Source: a virus
IMG/VR virus record: IMGVR_UViG_3300030380_004024
Coordinates: 1-22,611 of that record
DNA: 22,611 bases
Strand: one strand, 5' to 3'
This document shows positions 1 through 7,831 of this stretch, piece after piece (within the stretch, counting starts at the first letter, position 1; every line of letters starts with the position of its first letter). Below the pieces are notes generated by a model, which was not told the origin of the DNA, did not search any database, and was given only the letters and a program-made list of their open reading frames with translations. The translations under genes were made by a program, and so were the position numbers.

Positions 1-658
1 ACGCTCCGAGATGCGGAGTTATGTCATTTGATATTTCTATAGTTGCCCTTATGCCAATCGGAACATTGGTGCCATCCCAAATACCAAACTCGGCATCTTG
101 AAGCAATTGATTGGCTGAACATATTTTTGCTGTCTCGGCAAGAAGAGAAAAGTCTCTTTCGTAATAGAAGAATTTAGAGACAGTAAGAGTCTCTTCGGTT
201 TCAAAAATAGGACCACCGCCTGGGAAGTCAGTGTTTGGATCGAAAATAGTAACCTCTTCGTCCTGAAGCTTTCTTTTGATCCTAACCAAATCACCTTTCA
301 CAAAACCGTTTTCTTCAAAGTTCAAAATAGAACCCTTGAAAATCAGTCTATGTGTGTTCGTCTTTGTGCTGTAAGCATATATGCCGTGATTTCCCGCATC
401 ATTGTGCACGAAAAAGAATATAACGCCTAAGTTTTCATCAGAAACCGTACCAATAACGGTATTCTTACCTTCGGAGTATTGAGTAATATCTTCACTAAGA
501 GCGACAATAGAGTTGCCCTTAGAGTGCTTTACGATGCCAGCGTCAGATTCGTCTTTCCCGCTGAGATGGATGTTTATAGCATCCATCATCTCAGTTGGTT
601 TCAATAACGTTTTTGCCGAATCTGAGTTTAAGACTTTTGGTGTGAGTCTAGTTATCAT
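1..658 (-). CDS. Large tail protein, N-terminal part only (stabilization / tail-hub type)
   Basis: The frame opens with ATG at 658 and stays open to the window edge for 219 codons, so the C-terminus is missing. Its start overlaps the stop of the connector gene upstream as ATGA, which fixes the start. The N-terminus (MITRLTPKVLNSDSAKTLLK) is followed by D26-A-I-N-I30, G41 and K47-G-N-S50. This layout, a 'DA.NI' strand followed by an acidic stretch and 'KGN', is one I know from tail 'stabilization' or hub proteins of crAss-like and related Bacteroidota podoviruses, usually very long proteins. The rest looks beta-rich (IYAYSTKTNTHRLIF). Position directly after the head-tail connectors fits a tail protein. 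Coding is secure; the tail role is an inference from N-terminal pattern and gene order. Confidence 0.75.
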   Translation of the reverse strand, partial: MITRLTPKVLNSDSAKTLLKPTEMMDAINIHLSGKDESDAGIVKHSKGNSIVALSEDITQYSEGKNTVIGTVSDENLGVIFFFVHNDAGNHGIYAYSTKTNTHRLIFKGSILNFEENGFVKGDLVRIKRKLQDEEVTIFDPNTDFPGGGPIFETEETLTVSKFFYYERDFSLLAETAKICSANQLLQDAEFGIWDGTNVPIGIRATIEISNDITPHLGA

Positions 659-1491
659 ACCTTCGTAGACAGCTTAAAGTTCTTTCTAGTGACCTGCAAA
701 GCTTCCTCTTTAGTGAAGGTGTTCAACCTAGCGCTTGCCTTGCGTCTTTCATTGTAGTATTCCGCTCTTGCTCTTTGTTTCTCTGACAGAGGTACGTTAG
801 ACTTTCTCTCGATGAGCCTGTAGTAGATGTATGCCATCAGAGCTTCCTCTTGGAAGACATGCACACTAGGATTAGTGGCTCTGGCCTCGTCAGCAACATA
901 CTCTATGACAAACTCCGTATATGAGCTTTTGGTGTCAATCTCAATCCTGTTTTGATCAAGGTTCAACCTGTACTGACCAAGCTTGTGTCCACCGCCAATA
1001 CCATAAAGCTGCCCCTGATTGTCGCCGTAGATGTAGTTCGAGAACACATACGTAGCGTAGTCTGAATCAGATGAGATCTCTGTTCCTGATGTAGTAGTCT
1101 TGGAATCCACTCTATCAGCAACACCATCGCTGTCAGAGTCCACTGCAGAACTTCGATTCGTGGTAGAATTACCAGTGCTGTCAGCATACGTCATAGAGTA
1201 GTTGATGTTGTTGTTCTCAGTGAACACGTACACCTTTCCGTCAGATCCAACGATTCCAATCTTGTTGAGTCCGACAAAATCGTCTGGCAAATCTACAGTA
1301 TTGTTATCTGGGTTCAGAGGCAACTTGATAGACTTGATTCTTCTAGAGAAATCAAACCCCATATCCCGAATCCCCCGAAGAGCAAAGTTTCTGATAGACA
1401 CATCACTGGCGTGAGTAGTGTAATCGTTCTCCTCATTCAGAATGATAAAATCATTCACAATCCTGTTTATGCTTACTGTATTCCTAGCCAT
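655..1491 (-). CDS. Head-tail connector / tail-collar type structural protein
   Basis: A 278-residue protein whose start overlaps the upstream stop as TAATG, implying translational coupling. Residues 1-90 hold a helical start followed by IRNFALRGIRDMGFDFSRRI and TVDLPDDFVGLNKIGIVG, a pattern I recognise from small connector proteins of Bacteroidota and marine podoviruses ('..VDLP.DFV...KIG'). The C-terminal quarter is helical and basic (EEALMAYIYYRLIERKSNVP). Between them, residues 105-150 are Ser/Asp/Thr-rich and include VDSDSDGVADRVD (D118, D120, D122, G123, D126, D129), which looks like a thrombospondin type-3 calcium-binding loop. It probably forms a ring between portal and tail. The structural role follows from context and family resemblance; I cannot say which ring it forms. 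Confidence 0.8.
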   Translation of the reverse strand: MARNTVSINRIVNDFIILNEENDYTTHASDVSIRNFALRGIRDMGFDFSRRIKSIKLPLNPDNNTVDLPDDFVGLNKIGIVGSDGKVYVFTENNNINYSMTYADSTGNSTTNRSSAVDSDSDGVADRVDSKTTTSGTEISSDSDYATYVFSNYIYGDNQGQLYGIGGGHKLGQYRLNLDQNRIEIDTKSSYTEFVIEYVADEARATNPSVHVFQEEALMAYIYYRLIERKSNVPLSEKQRARAEYYNERRKASARLNTFTKEEALQVTRKNFKLSTKV

Positions 1492-2201
1492 TATGATTGA
1501 TTGTCTTCATTTCTACCAAACACCTCTACTTGCTGATCTCTTATGTTCACGCCAATCATTTTCGCAATCTCATAGACCAAGTCTTGCTCATAGTGATACG
1601 GCAACTCAAAGTCTTGAGAAGTAGATGGATTGAACAGCTCGACTTTTGAATTTGAACCAGACAAAAAGACTTGGTACGAAGGTGTTATCGGTGATCTATA
1701 GTACGACAACTGAATCTTTTTTATAGATTCCTTGGGAAAAACCTCGATATCGCTAGATATCAGAGCTACAGGAAATTCAGTCGATGGAGCACTAAGGGTG
1801 CTGTTGAGGATGTGTTGGATTTTGTCCTCGTCATACAGCAAGTGGCATATCGTACCGTTAGATGCTTTAGTAACAGTAGTTATATCTACTATTGAGATAG
1901 CGCTGTGGAAGTCATTAGGCTTTGCGAAAAAGTTTGTTACTTCATCATTGACAACAGTCGCTCTTTCAATAAAAGTTGAAAGGTCTCCCTTAGCCCTATT
2001 AACAATAGAAAGATTTCTAGACGGGTCAACATTCATCCGTCTCGCCTTGTTGCCCTCAGGCAAGTCACTAAACATCTCATAGTATATGTTCAGCTGAGCG
2101 ATTTTAGCAAACGAGTTGAAAATCTCTGGCGTTACAAACCCTTTCTGATCCTTGTTCGCTAAGTCCTTGACAGATTCATATACTGACTGTATACTTATCA
2201 T
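1491..2201 (-). CDS. Head-tail connector protein
   Basis: A 236-residue protein and the first gene after a TATATTTG promoter (box 2219-2226, 17 nt before the ATG). Residues 1-45 (YESVKDLANKDQKGFVTPEI, then FNSFAKIAQLNIYYEMF) form an N-terminal helical domain typical of a connector family found next to the collar protein in Bacteroidota podoviruses. Mixed beta segments follow, then a C-terminal helix (YHYEQDLVYEIAKMIGVNI). The next gene begins at its stop codon (TAATG), so the two are probably made in fixed ratio. No enzyme motif is visible. The function is inferred from position and family resemblance. Confidence 0.78.
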   Translation of the reverse strand: MISIQSVYESVKDLANKDQKGFVTPEIFNSFAKIAQLNIYYEMFSDLPEGNKARRMNVDPSRNLSIVNRAKGDLSTFIERATVVNDEVTNFFAKPNDFHSAISIVDITTVTKASNGTICHLLYDEDKIQHILNSTLSAPSTEFPVALISSDIEVFPKESIKKIQLSYYRSPITPSYQVFLSGSNSKVELFNPSTSQDFELPYHYEQDLVYEIAKMIGVNIRDQQVEVFGRNEDNQS

Positions 2202-2218
2202 TTCTTATTGTTTGAAAA

Positions 2219-2226
2219 CAAATATA
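2219..2226 (-). promoter_or_regulatory. Bacteroidota-type -7 promoter box
   Basis: Reads TATATTTG on the minus strand, a perfect match to the Bacteroidota -7 consensus TAnnTTTG. It lies immediately after a terminator hairpin and 17 nt before the ATG at 2201. No clear -33 TTG element is visible. It would start a new transcript for the two connectors and the tail gene. Confidence 0.75.
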
Positions 2227-2227
2227 C

Positions 2228-2253
2228 GAAAAAGGCCAGCACTGGGCTGGCCT
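2228..2253 (-). terminator. Rho-independent terminator after the 287-residue gene
   Basis: On the minus strand an 8-bp perfect stem AGGCCAGC / GCTGGCCT (2246-2253 with 2233-2240) with a 5-nt loop is followed by TTTTT (2232-2228). It sits 24 nt past the stop of the gene ending at 2278 and only a few bases before the next promoter box. Confidence 0.85.
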
Positions 2254-2277
2254 CTCTCTTTGCGGTGAAACGTGGTG

Positions 2278-3141
2278 TTATGCCAGCTTGTCAAGCTTTT
2301 CTTCAAGCGTAGACAAAACGCTTGCTCCCTTCTCTGTCAAACAGAAACGAGTCATCACGTCGTCTGGTTTGGCCCCAACAGGAACAGACACAATCAATCC
2401 GTTAGAGTCGAACCAGTAGACACCATCTGCTTTGACTTTGATGATCTGATAATCAGCAGCCTGTCTTACGACGCTTCTTGCCATAACCTGAGGTGAGTCA
2501 AAGGATTCGATAAAGCCTTTAGGATTCTTTTTTGCCAGATTCAACAGCTCATATCTGATGTCTGCTGTAGGTCTGTTTATATTGATCCCATGGTAGATAG
2601 CGACAGGGAGCAGATCATTGATGTCCTTATCTCTAACCATGCCAATGGCTTCTGACTGCTTGAACTCCCTTTCAAGCCTTTTCTGAGCATCCGTGGTTGG
2701 ATCAAGCAACTTAAAAATTTGACCCCCGTTGGCAAAGTTGTCTGGATGCTTTTCAAGGAAGCGCCGCAAGTTGGGCTTCTCTTTGGGTACGGTGAGCGTC
2801 CCATCTCTGAAGACCACCGCTTCTCTCTTGGCGTTCTCTCCCTGCTCATCAACCCAGATAGAAGGCTCATTCGGGCAGTATCGCATGGATCTAACACTAT
2901 CTGTCTCTTTATCGTAGACAGTGACTCCTTTCTGCTTGAGCATGTACACGACACCACCGAGCTTTGGGATAGTATAGACAACGTCTCTATCTACGTTAGT
3001 CTTTCTCAAGATGGGCTTTCGAGAGGGCTTAGGGGCCTGTGGTTTGACCTCTGCCTTTACTACTGGAGCTTCTGCAACAGCAGTTTCTTGCACGACTTTT
3101 TTAGGGCGGCCTGCACGCCTCTTGGTTGTCTGTTCAGACAT
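2278..3141 (-). CDS. Virion-associated protein of unknown function with AT-hook-like N-terminus
   Basis: A 287-residue protein forming its own transcription unit: promoter box 28 nt before the ATG and a terminator after the stop. Residues 5-17 (TTKRRAGRPKKVV) contain the RGRP-like core of an AT-hook, followed by a Pro/Ala/Val-rich linker to about residue 40. The body (residues 45-287) has mixed alpha/beta character, with charged helices in the middle and ADGVYWFDSNGLIVSVPVG near residue 240. No catalytic motif is visible. Genes of this shape between capsid and connectors occur in related phages and are annotated only as structural or hypothetical. A virion or DNA-binding role is an inference from the basic tail and the position. 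Confidence 0.72.
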   Translation of the reverse strand: MSEQTTKRRAGRPKKVVQETAVAEAPVVKAEVKPQAPKPSRKPILRKTNVDRDVVYTIPKLGGVVYMLKQKGVTVYDKETDSVRSMRYCPNEPSIWVDEQGENAKREAVVFRDGTLTVPKEKPNLRRFLEKHPDNFANGGQIFKLLDPTTDAQKRLEREFKQSEAIGMVRDKDINDLLPVAIYHGININRPTADIRYELLNLAKKNPKGFIESFDSPQVMARSVVRQAADYQIIKVKADGVYWFDSNGLIVSVPVGAKPDDVMTRFCLTEKGASVLSTLEEKLDKLA

Positions 3142-3169
3142 ATCTATTGAATTAAAGATTTAACTGTTA

Positions 3170-3177
3170 CAAATATA
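3170..3177 (-). promoter_or_regulatory. Bacteroidota-type -7 promoter box
   Basis: TATATTTG on the minus strand, directly after the terminator at 3181-3210 and 28 nt before the ATG at 3141, the longest promoter-to-start spacing in the window. It would serve the 287-residue gene as a separate unit. Confidence 0.75.
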
Positions 3178-3180
3178 GTA

Positions 3181-3210
3181 AAAAAGAAAAAGGGGACCGA
3201 AGCCCCCTTT
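3181..3210 (-). terminator. Strong rho-independent terminator closing the capsid operon
   Basis: On the minus strand AAAGGGGGC-TTCG-GTCCCCTTT forms a 9-bp stem (one G-U pair) capped by a C(UUCG)G tetraloop (3189-3210), followed by an almost pure T run to 3181. It lies 21 nt beyond the stop of the 110-residue gene and would end the transcript carrying scaffold, capsid and small capsid genes. Confidence 0.92.
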
Positions 3211-3230
3211 CCCAAATAGTCAGTTAGCTA

Positions 3231-3563
3231 TTAAGCAGCGTATGTAATAGCGCAGTCGCTTACGTCACCAATAGCAAATTCTTCATTGTCTTTGTCCAAA
3301 ACAATAAATGGATTTTTGCCAAAGTTGATCTCTTCGACAAGCGCCTTGAGAACCTCTTTGATTTTTCCAGAAGTAATCGTCAAAGCGACAACATCGACAT
3401 CGTCCGAAGCGGCGACAGTAGTGATGTCTTGAGGGTTGAAGTGCAGTGCGATTGCAGTCGCAGACGTTGGATCAACACCTCTCAAAGCATCAACTGGATA
3501 AAGCGCTGCTTCACCAGTGGCATCAGCAGCGTCCCCAGTAGAGAAATAAAAATACTTTTTCAT
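3231..3563 (-). CDS. Small capsid-associated protein (hypothetical)
   Basis: A 110-residue protein, the last gene before the terminator, 27 nt after the capsid gene. It begins MKKYFYFSTGDAADATGEAA, is acidic and beta-rich, and ends EEFAIGDVSDCAITYAA. The centre (GKIKEVLKALVEEI) is one amphipathic helix. Short proteins of this kind follow the capsid gene in several marine phages and may be head decoration or completion proteins. No domain is certain. The upstream region has no promoter box, so it is probably co-transcribed with the capsid gene. Confidence 0.7.
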   Translation of the reverse strand: MKKYFYFSTGDAADATGEAALYPVDALRGVDPTSATAIALHFNPQDITTVAASDDVDVVALTITSGKIKEVLKALVEEINFGKNPFIVLDKDNEEFAIGDVSDCAITYAA

Positions 3564-3590
3564 GTGTTCTAAGTTTTTTCAGTTTAACAA

Positions 3591-5030
3591 TTATCCCTTG
3601 AGTGCAACGTGCTGGTTTGGAGCACGAGTAATCAAGTTAATCTCAGAACGGTAGTGGAACTCTGCAACGTCCTCAGTGATGTTAGTGTGTCCGAGAACAC
3701 CACCACCGCGAACCCAGTGCTCAAGCTCACGAGAGTATCCGTTTGACTCTTTGTAGTTCATCTCCAAAGCAGGAGCCTTAGTTCCTGTACGTGGATCAGT
3801 AACCTGAGTCATTGGGACCATAGCGCCCATGTATTGAGTAGAAGCTCCGAGCAACGTAGGATCGTTCAACAACTTCCAGTCGTGCTTGTGGAACGTGTAA
3901 CCACCTCTGGTGAAGCTCTTAAAGCCAAGCTGAACAGCGAGGTCTGGAGAGTTTTGGAATGCACCAAACTGACCAGCCAAACCAGCTGTAACGCCAGTAG
4001 AGATACCAGAAGCCAACATGTCGTCAAACGCCAAGTCTTGCTTTCTGTTCAAGTAGCAAGCATATTCCGCAGGAGCTCCCTGCTTATCGAGTTCGATGAT
4101 GATGTCATCAAGCTCAGCAAAAGAGTCAATTGGGTTTGCGTTACCACCGCTAGAAACGATACCTCTGCTCTCAACAGCCTCGAAGTAACCTTCAGAGCCA
4201 GCAACACCAGTGATGTTAGAGGCAATAACGTTACTTATTCCTGTGTCTCCGTCAGACTTGTTGGCGAAGAGCATCATCATCTCACGCTTGTCCATGAAGC
4301 GAGCACGAGTCTCCTGCTCACCGTGCATGAACCATCTGTAGTCACCTCCAAGGTTGACCCAGCCAATGTTCGTTGCCTGAGAACCATTTACCTTGTAGAC
4401 ATCCTTGATGATCATGTAAGGGTTGGTACGCAAGGTTGGAGAGGTCTCAACAAAACGTGAGGGCTGCTCAGTACCTTGATCGTAGATGTTACCAACGACG
4501 ATAAACGTACCAGTTGCTGCCAAAGCAACTCCAGAGGTAGCGCCATCAAGACGAGCCAACTCAAACGTACCAGTGCCTGAAGTTGCCGCATCTTTAGGAG
4601 CGACAAAGTCGGAAGCGTTAGCACTTGTAGCCAAGATTCTCCAGCGAGTGCCAGTAGAAGCGTCCATTACGACGTCACCAGCACGGACGAAGATATCAGC
4701 CGCACCGCCAGCGTCAAGAGTTGCAGTACCATCATCATCACCGTCATCAGATGAAACGATAGAACTCCAAGTCTGCAACTTGTGTCTACGCTCTTCTTCC
4801 CAGTACTGAACTTGGTCGGCAGTACCGCCATTTTTAACAGCTCCAGTGAGCTTCAGAAAACCAGTGATACCTTGATCACCGAAAGTTTTGATCAACAGAT
4901 CTCTGTTGTCGGGAGCGTTGTGCTCCAAGAGGGTCCCAATAGTAGTGTACTTCTCAGGAGAAGCAACCATACTGTTTCCAGTTGCCCCAGTAGCATCTCC
5001 ACTAGGACCTGACTGTGAAATAGTAGCCAT
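3591..5030 (-). CDS. Major capsid protein (HK97-fold type)
   Basis: A 479-residue protein that builds the icosahedral head shell. It follows the scaffold gene by 13 nt, the usual scaffold-capsid order. Features consistent with an HK97-type capsid protein are an N-terminal arm, a long helical region around residues 240-260 (ETRARFMDKREMMMLFANKS), a central helix DSFAELDDIIIELDKQG, and a beta-rich C-terminus (EFHYRSEINLITRAPNQHV). Residues 95-185 form an Ala/Gly/Thr/Asp-rich insert starting SSDDGDDDG, probably a surface domain. The sequence resembles crAss-like and other Bacteroidota podovirus capsid proteins. The start is upstream of MATISQ in an AT-rich context without a Shine-Dalgarno sequence. 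Identity rests on length, composition and gene order rather than a short motif. Confidence 0.88.
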   Translation of the reverse strand: MATISQSGPSGDATGATGNSMVASPEKYTTIGTLLEHNAPDNRDLLIKTFGDQGITGFLKLTGAVKNGGTADQVQYWEEERRHKLQTWSSIVSSDDGDDDGTATLDAGGAADIFVRAGDVVMDASTGTRWRILATSANASDFVAPKDAATSGTGTFELARLDGATSGVALAATGTFIVVGNIYDQGTEQPSRFVETSPTLRTNPYMIIKDVYKVNGSQATNIGWVNLGGDYRWFMHGEQETRARFMDKREMMMLFANKSDGDTGISNVIASNITGVAGSEGYFEAVESRGIVSSGGNANPIDSFAELDDIIIELDKQGAPAEYACYLNRKQDLAFDDMLASGISTGVTAGLAGQFGAFQNSPDLAVQLGFKSFTRGGYTFHKHDWKLLNDPTLLGASTQYMGAMVPMTQVTDPRTGTKAPALEMNYKESNGYSRELEHWVRGGGVLGHTNITEDVAEFHYRSEINLITRAPNQHVALKG

Positions 5031-5043
5031 AATTCTTTAGTTT

Positions 5044-6165
5044 TTAGATTTTGAAAGTCATTGTATTCCCTGTGCCGATAATATTTTTAAGTTGTTCGAC
5101 AACAGGAGAAACATTGGGTTGTCCTGTGTTAGGATTGGGTTCTGACACACCAACGTTCGCAGCTTTCTCTACAAGACCTTTTTGACCATCACCGAGCCCC
5201 TGCTTGTAAGCGTTGGCGACGATGTTGTCAATGTTGTCGAGTACAGCCAGGTGAGAGTTGAATGTATCATAATCCCAGCTTCCGTCATCACGGACGTAAT
5301 TGGATAGATAAGAATCGAGGTTGACATTTTGTCTAACCATCTGCTCTCTGTAGTTATCATCGACCCCGTATGTGAATGTTTTTCCATTCCCAAGGTCAAA
5401 CTCCAAACCCTCAAAAGCAGCGGTTTCGTCAATCATGTTATTGACCCAACCCTCATCAAAATAATCTGCCTCCTCCTCCATCTGTTCTTGAATCTCAGGA
5501 GCTGCGTATTCTGATCGAATTTTCTCGATCTCTTGTTTTGCAGCCTGGCCATCAATCTTCATCTGAAGCTGAGACAACCTAATCTCTTCTTCCGTATGGA
5601 TGTCGGGATTAAGCTTGTATTTGCTCTGAAGAAGCACACCGATTTCTTCTGGGGCTAGGTTCTCATACTGAGCGGCCATGTTGACTCTGATAGCAGTCAA
5701 GTCATCCATTTCGGATGGGTTCAAAGACTGATATGCAAACCAATCAGAAGGGTCTCTGCCAGTATCGCTAACGAAATTGGCAATAGCCTCGATACGCTCA
5801 TCAAGAGCATTTTGTTCTACTTGTAAATCTTCAATGCTTTCTATATCCCTACCCAGCTTGTCGCTGATGAAAGAATATACAGCACGCTCAATGTCTTGCT
5901 CAGTATACTGACCATAAGGTTCTTGGTCTTGAGGCGAAGCCTCAGGGTCCACATATGGGGTTTCCTCTGGCTGTGATTCAGCCTGTGAGAAAGACTCTTG
6001 TTGTACCTCAGTCTGCGGTTCAGGTTGAGCTTCAGGTTGAGCTTCAACTTGAGGTTCCGACTGTGTTTCTTGTTGTGGCGTTTCCGCCTGATTCATAGAT
6101 GCAGCAAGGTCCTCAGGATTACTGAAGACCTTCATACCGCCAATCTCTTCGATTGTATTTTCCAT
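5044..6165 (-). CDS. Head scaffolding protein
   Basis: A 373-residue, strongly acidic protein placed just upstream of the capsid gene, as scaffolds usually are. Residues 27-85 are a low-complexity Gln/Glu/Pro tract with the repeat EAQPEAQPEPQ. Residues 86-240 are predicted helical and charged (EEEIRLSQLQMKIDGQ, then AAKQEIEKIRSEY), suiting a coiled coil. Residues 300-340 continue with helices, and the C-terminus (VSPVVEQLKNIIG) is a short helix of the kind that binds capsid protein. Scaffolds co-assemble with capsid protein in the procapsid and leave before or during packaging. No protease domain is seen. The assignment rests on composition and position. Confidence 0.75.
   Translation of the reverse strand: MENTIEEIGGMKVFSNPEDLAASMNQAETPQQETQSEPQVEAQPEAQPEPQTEVQQESFSQAESQPEETPYVDPEASPQDQEPYGQYTEQDIERAVYSFISDKLGRDIESIEDLQVEQNALDERIEAIANFVSDTGRDPSDWFAYQSLNPSEMDDLTAIRVNMAAQYENLAPEEIGVLLQSKYKLNPDIHTEEEIRLSQLQMKIDGQAAKQEIEKIRSEYAAPEIQEQMEEEADYFDEGWVNNMIDETAAFEGLEFDLGNGKTFTYGVDDNYREQMVRQNVNLDSYLSNYVRDDGSWDYDTFNSHLAVLDNIDNIVANAYKQGLGDGQKGLVEKAANVGVSEPNPNTGQPNVSPVVEQLKNIIGTGNTMTFKI
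6019..6054. repeat. Three tandem 12-nt units inside the scaffold gene
   Basis: Two identical copies of TTCAGGTTGAGC and a third diverged copy (TTCAACTTGAGG) lie head to tail. On the minus strand they encode the EAQP-type repeat of the scaffold's disordered N-terminal tract, so copy number can change in frame. Confidence 0.85.
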
Positions 6166-6186
6166 TATAATGTATTATTTGATTTG

Positions 6187-6579
6187 TTATCCTTTTTGTC
6201 TGGGAGCAAAATAGCAGATGCAAGTTCCGCTATGAAGCTCCACATAGTCCCACCTACCGTAGATAATGAGACCCGCTGGGAACGTAACCCCAGATGCTCC
6301 AACAGTCAGATCCACCGCATTTGCAGCCGCTCCAAAACCGCTGGTAGCATTATCATGATCGTTCTCAGCGGTCACTGTGCTCACCGATCCAACCTCCCCA
6401 TTCATATTCTCTAGAGCTTGAAATTGAGTACCTGCAAGAAACTGAATAGCAGCGATGTATCGCGTAGCGCTACCACCATTCAAGTCAACATTAGCCCCGT
6501 CACCAGTAATGAATGAAGATCCAAACTGGCCAAAGGCCATCATATTCGCTGTTGAAGGTTGTGAAGTATTATCAGCCAT
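6187..6579 (-). CDS. Small virion structural protein (hypothetical)
   Basis: A 130-residue protein between the tandem beta proteins and the scaffold. It starts MADNTSQPSTANMMAFGQFG, has YIAAIQFLAGTQFQALEN in the middle, and ends VTFPAGLIIYGRWDYVELHS then GTCICYF. The 'G.FGS.F.TG', 'AIQFL...F..L' and 'FP.G..IYGRW..V.L.SG' pattern recurs in small head-region proteins of marine phages. It is beta-rich, with no signal peptide or enzyme motif. A head decoration or fibre-like role is an inference from this pattern and from position in the capsid operon. Confidence 0.7.
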   Translation of the reverse strand: MADNTSQPSTANMMAFGQFGSSFITGDGANVDLNGGSATRYIAAIQFLAGTQFQALENMNGEVGSVSTVTAENDHDNATSGFGAAANAVDLTVGASGVTFPAGLIIYGRWDYVELHSGTCICYFAPRQKG

Positions 6580-6589
6580 GTCTTAATTA

Positions 6590-7009
6590 TTACGTTCCTG
6601 AACCTCCGAAGATTACTGAAGAGTTGTCGTTTCCAAACACACCGTACTCAATCAAGGTGTCAACCCTTGTGGCATATACTGCGACAGTCTTGTCTACAGC
6701 AACGGGGATGAATGCAAACTCACCACCCCCAATCTTTGCAGAGAGAGCGGAATCGCTTTCGGTTTCGTTTCTAAGATAAATGTAGTCCTCAAGCTCTCGC
6801 GCAAGGTTTTTAATATACAGATATGCCCTCTCGCTCTTGTCGTTAGCGAGATAGACAATCATATCATTCGTGTCTGCAGCCGTGCCTTTTACTTTGGCTC
6901 TAATCAAAGACCCAGAGTCTACGTCCAAATCTACACTAGCCCGAAGGCTGAGATTTGAGCTAAGGACATCGTCGCTTGCCAGTGTTAAACTTGCTGAAAG
7001 AGTAGCCAT
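6590..7009 (-). CDS. Small beta-rich virion protein, most diverged of four tandem paralogs
   Basis: A 139-residue protein whose start overlaps the previous stop (TAATG). It shares the MATLSASLTLASDD start with its three upstream neighbours and keeps the core YLYIKNLARE...YIYL and the GGGEFAFIPVAVDK segment, equivalent to the 'GDWAF.PY' segment in the others. The C-terminal extension NDNSSVIFGGSGT is unique. The fold is probably a small beta sandwich. It is likely a capsid decoration or minor head protein, inferred from location and lack of enzyme motifs. Confidence 0.72.
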   Translation of the reverse strand: MATLSASLTLASDDVLSSNLSLRASVDLDVDSGSLIRAKVKGTAADTNDMIVYLANDKSERAYLYIKNLARELEDYIYLRNETESDSALSAKIGGGEFAFIPVAVDKTVAVYATRVDTLIEYGVFGNDNSSVIFGGSGT

Positions 7010-7410
7010 TATTCGTGCATTAGCATGTATTCGACAGTAAGAGCAGAGCTTACACTTGGAGTGTATTTGAAATCATTTGTATCAGCATCAGCGCCGTAAG
7101 GCAAAAAAGCCCAGTCACCTGCGTAAAGCCTTCCAATAGCCTCTGAGTTCATAATAATTGTAATAAACTCTGAAGCTGTGGTGCTGAGGTTTTTGATGTA
7201 AATCTTCCCAGCCATATTGTCCGTATACTCAGATCCGTCAAATAGAGTCACAGTAGCTGTGGAAGAAGTAGTCTTTCTCGCAAGACCAGTGGTTTCAGTC
7301 AATCCAGTTGACGTACCTGCCTTTGTAAGAACCGCTGTGGTGGCCAAAGCAAGCTCGTCAGACGTAAGATCAGAGCTGCTGAGATTCAATGATGCTGTTA
7401 TTGTAGCCAT
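7009..7410 (-). CDS. Small beta-rich virion protein, tandem paralog 3
   Basis: A 133-residue member of the tandem family. Shared landmarks are MATITASLNLSSSDL at the start, TKAGTSTGLTETTGLARKT, DNMAGKIYIKNLSTTASEF, and GRLYAGDWAFLPYGADAD, ending TVEYMLMHE. It is closest to the next gene upstream (7421-7819). It sits 10 nt downstream of that gene and overlaps the next one by one base, so the array is probably a single translation-coupled block. Confidence 0.75.
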   Translation of the reverse strand: MATITASLNLSSSDLTSDELALATTAVLTKAGTSTGLTETTGLARKTTSSTATVTLFDGSEYTDNMAGKIYIKNLSTTASEFITIIMNSEAIGRLYAGDWAFLPYGADADTNDFKYTPSVSSALTVEYMLMHE

Positions 7411-7420
7411 GTCTTAAATC

Positions 7421-7819
7421 TTAGCCTTCGTGAAAAATTCCAAACTCGTAAGACATGCCATTGTCTGAAGTAGTAGCCTTGATATCTTCGGTGCCGTCAA
7501 ATGGGATGAGCATCCAATCATCAGGAAAAAGTCTTCCAATGATTACATTAGATCCAACCTCCATTAAGATGAAAGTATCAGCACCAGTGGTAGACGTATT
7601 CTTGAAATACAGCTTACCAGCCTGATTGTCAGCATAATCACCAGCCGCAACGATTGAAATGTCAGCCGTAGCTGAATCTTTCTCAACTCTCGAAATGCCA
7701 GTGAACTGCGTCAAGCCCACACTTGATCCTGCCTTCAAGAATGTAGTAGAAGCAGAAAAGGTAGCACCTCCAGTAAAGTCTGGAGCGCTTAGAGTAAGTG
7801 TTGCTCTTGTTGTTGCCAT
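7421..7819 (-). CDS. Small beta-rich virion protein, tandem paralog 2
   Basis: A 132-residue protein, MATTRATLTLSAPDF at the start, with KAGSSVGLTQFTGISRV, DYADNQAGKLYFKNTSTTGA and IIGRLFPDDWMLIPFDGTED. These segments align without long gaps with both neighbours, pointing to gene duplication. The C-terminus (SYEFGIFHEG) matches the VEYMLMHE end of paralog 3. No cysteine or catalytic residue set is present. The probable role is capsid decoration or a minor head protein. Confidence 0.76.
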   Translation of the reverse strand: MATTRATLTLSAPDFTGGATFSASTTFLKAGSSVGLTQFTGISRVEKDSATADISIVAAGDYADNQAGKLYFKNTSTTGADTFILMEVGSNVIIGRLFPDDWMLIPFDGTEDIKATTSDNGMSYEFGIFHEG

Positions 7820-7831
7820 TTTGGTTCTTTA

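Noticed and set aside
2719-3150. 143-residue plus-strand ORF antisense to the 287-residue gene
   Set aside because: Overlaps a gene with its own promoter and terminator; composition typical of antisense translation.
3834-4460. 208-residue plus-strand ORF antisense to the capsid gene
   Set aside because: Shadow of the well-supported capsid frame; Ser/Val/Arg-rich antisense composition, no promoter box and no gene-like context.
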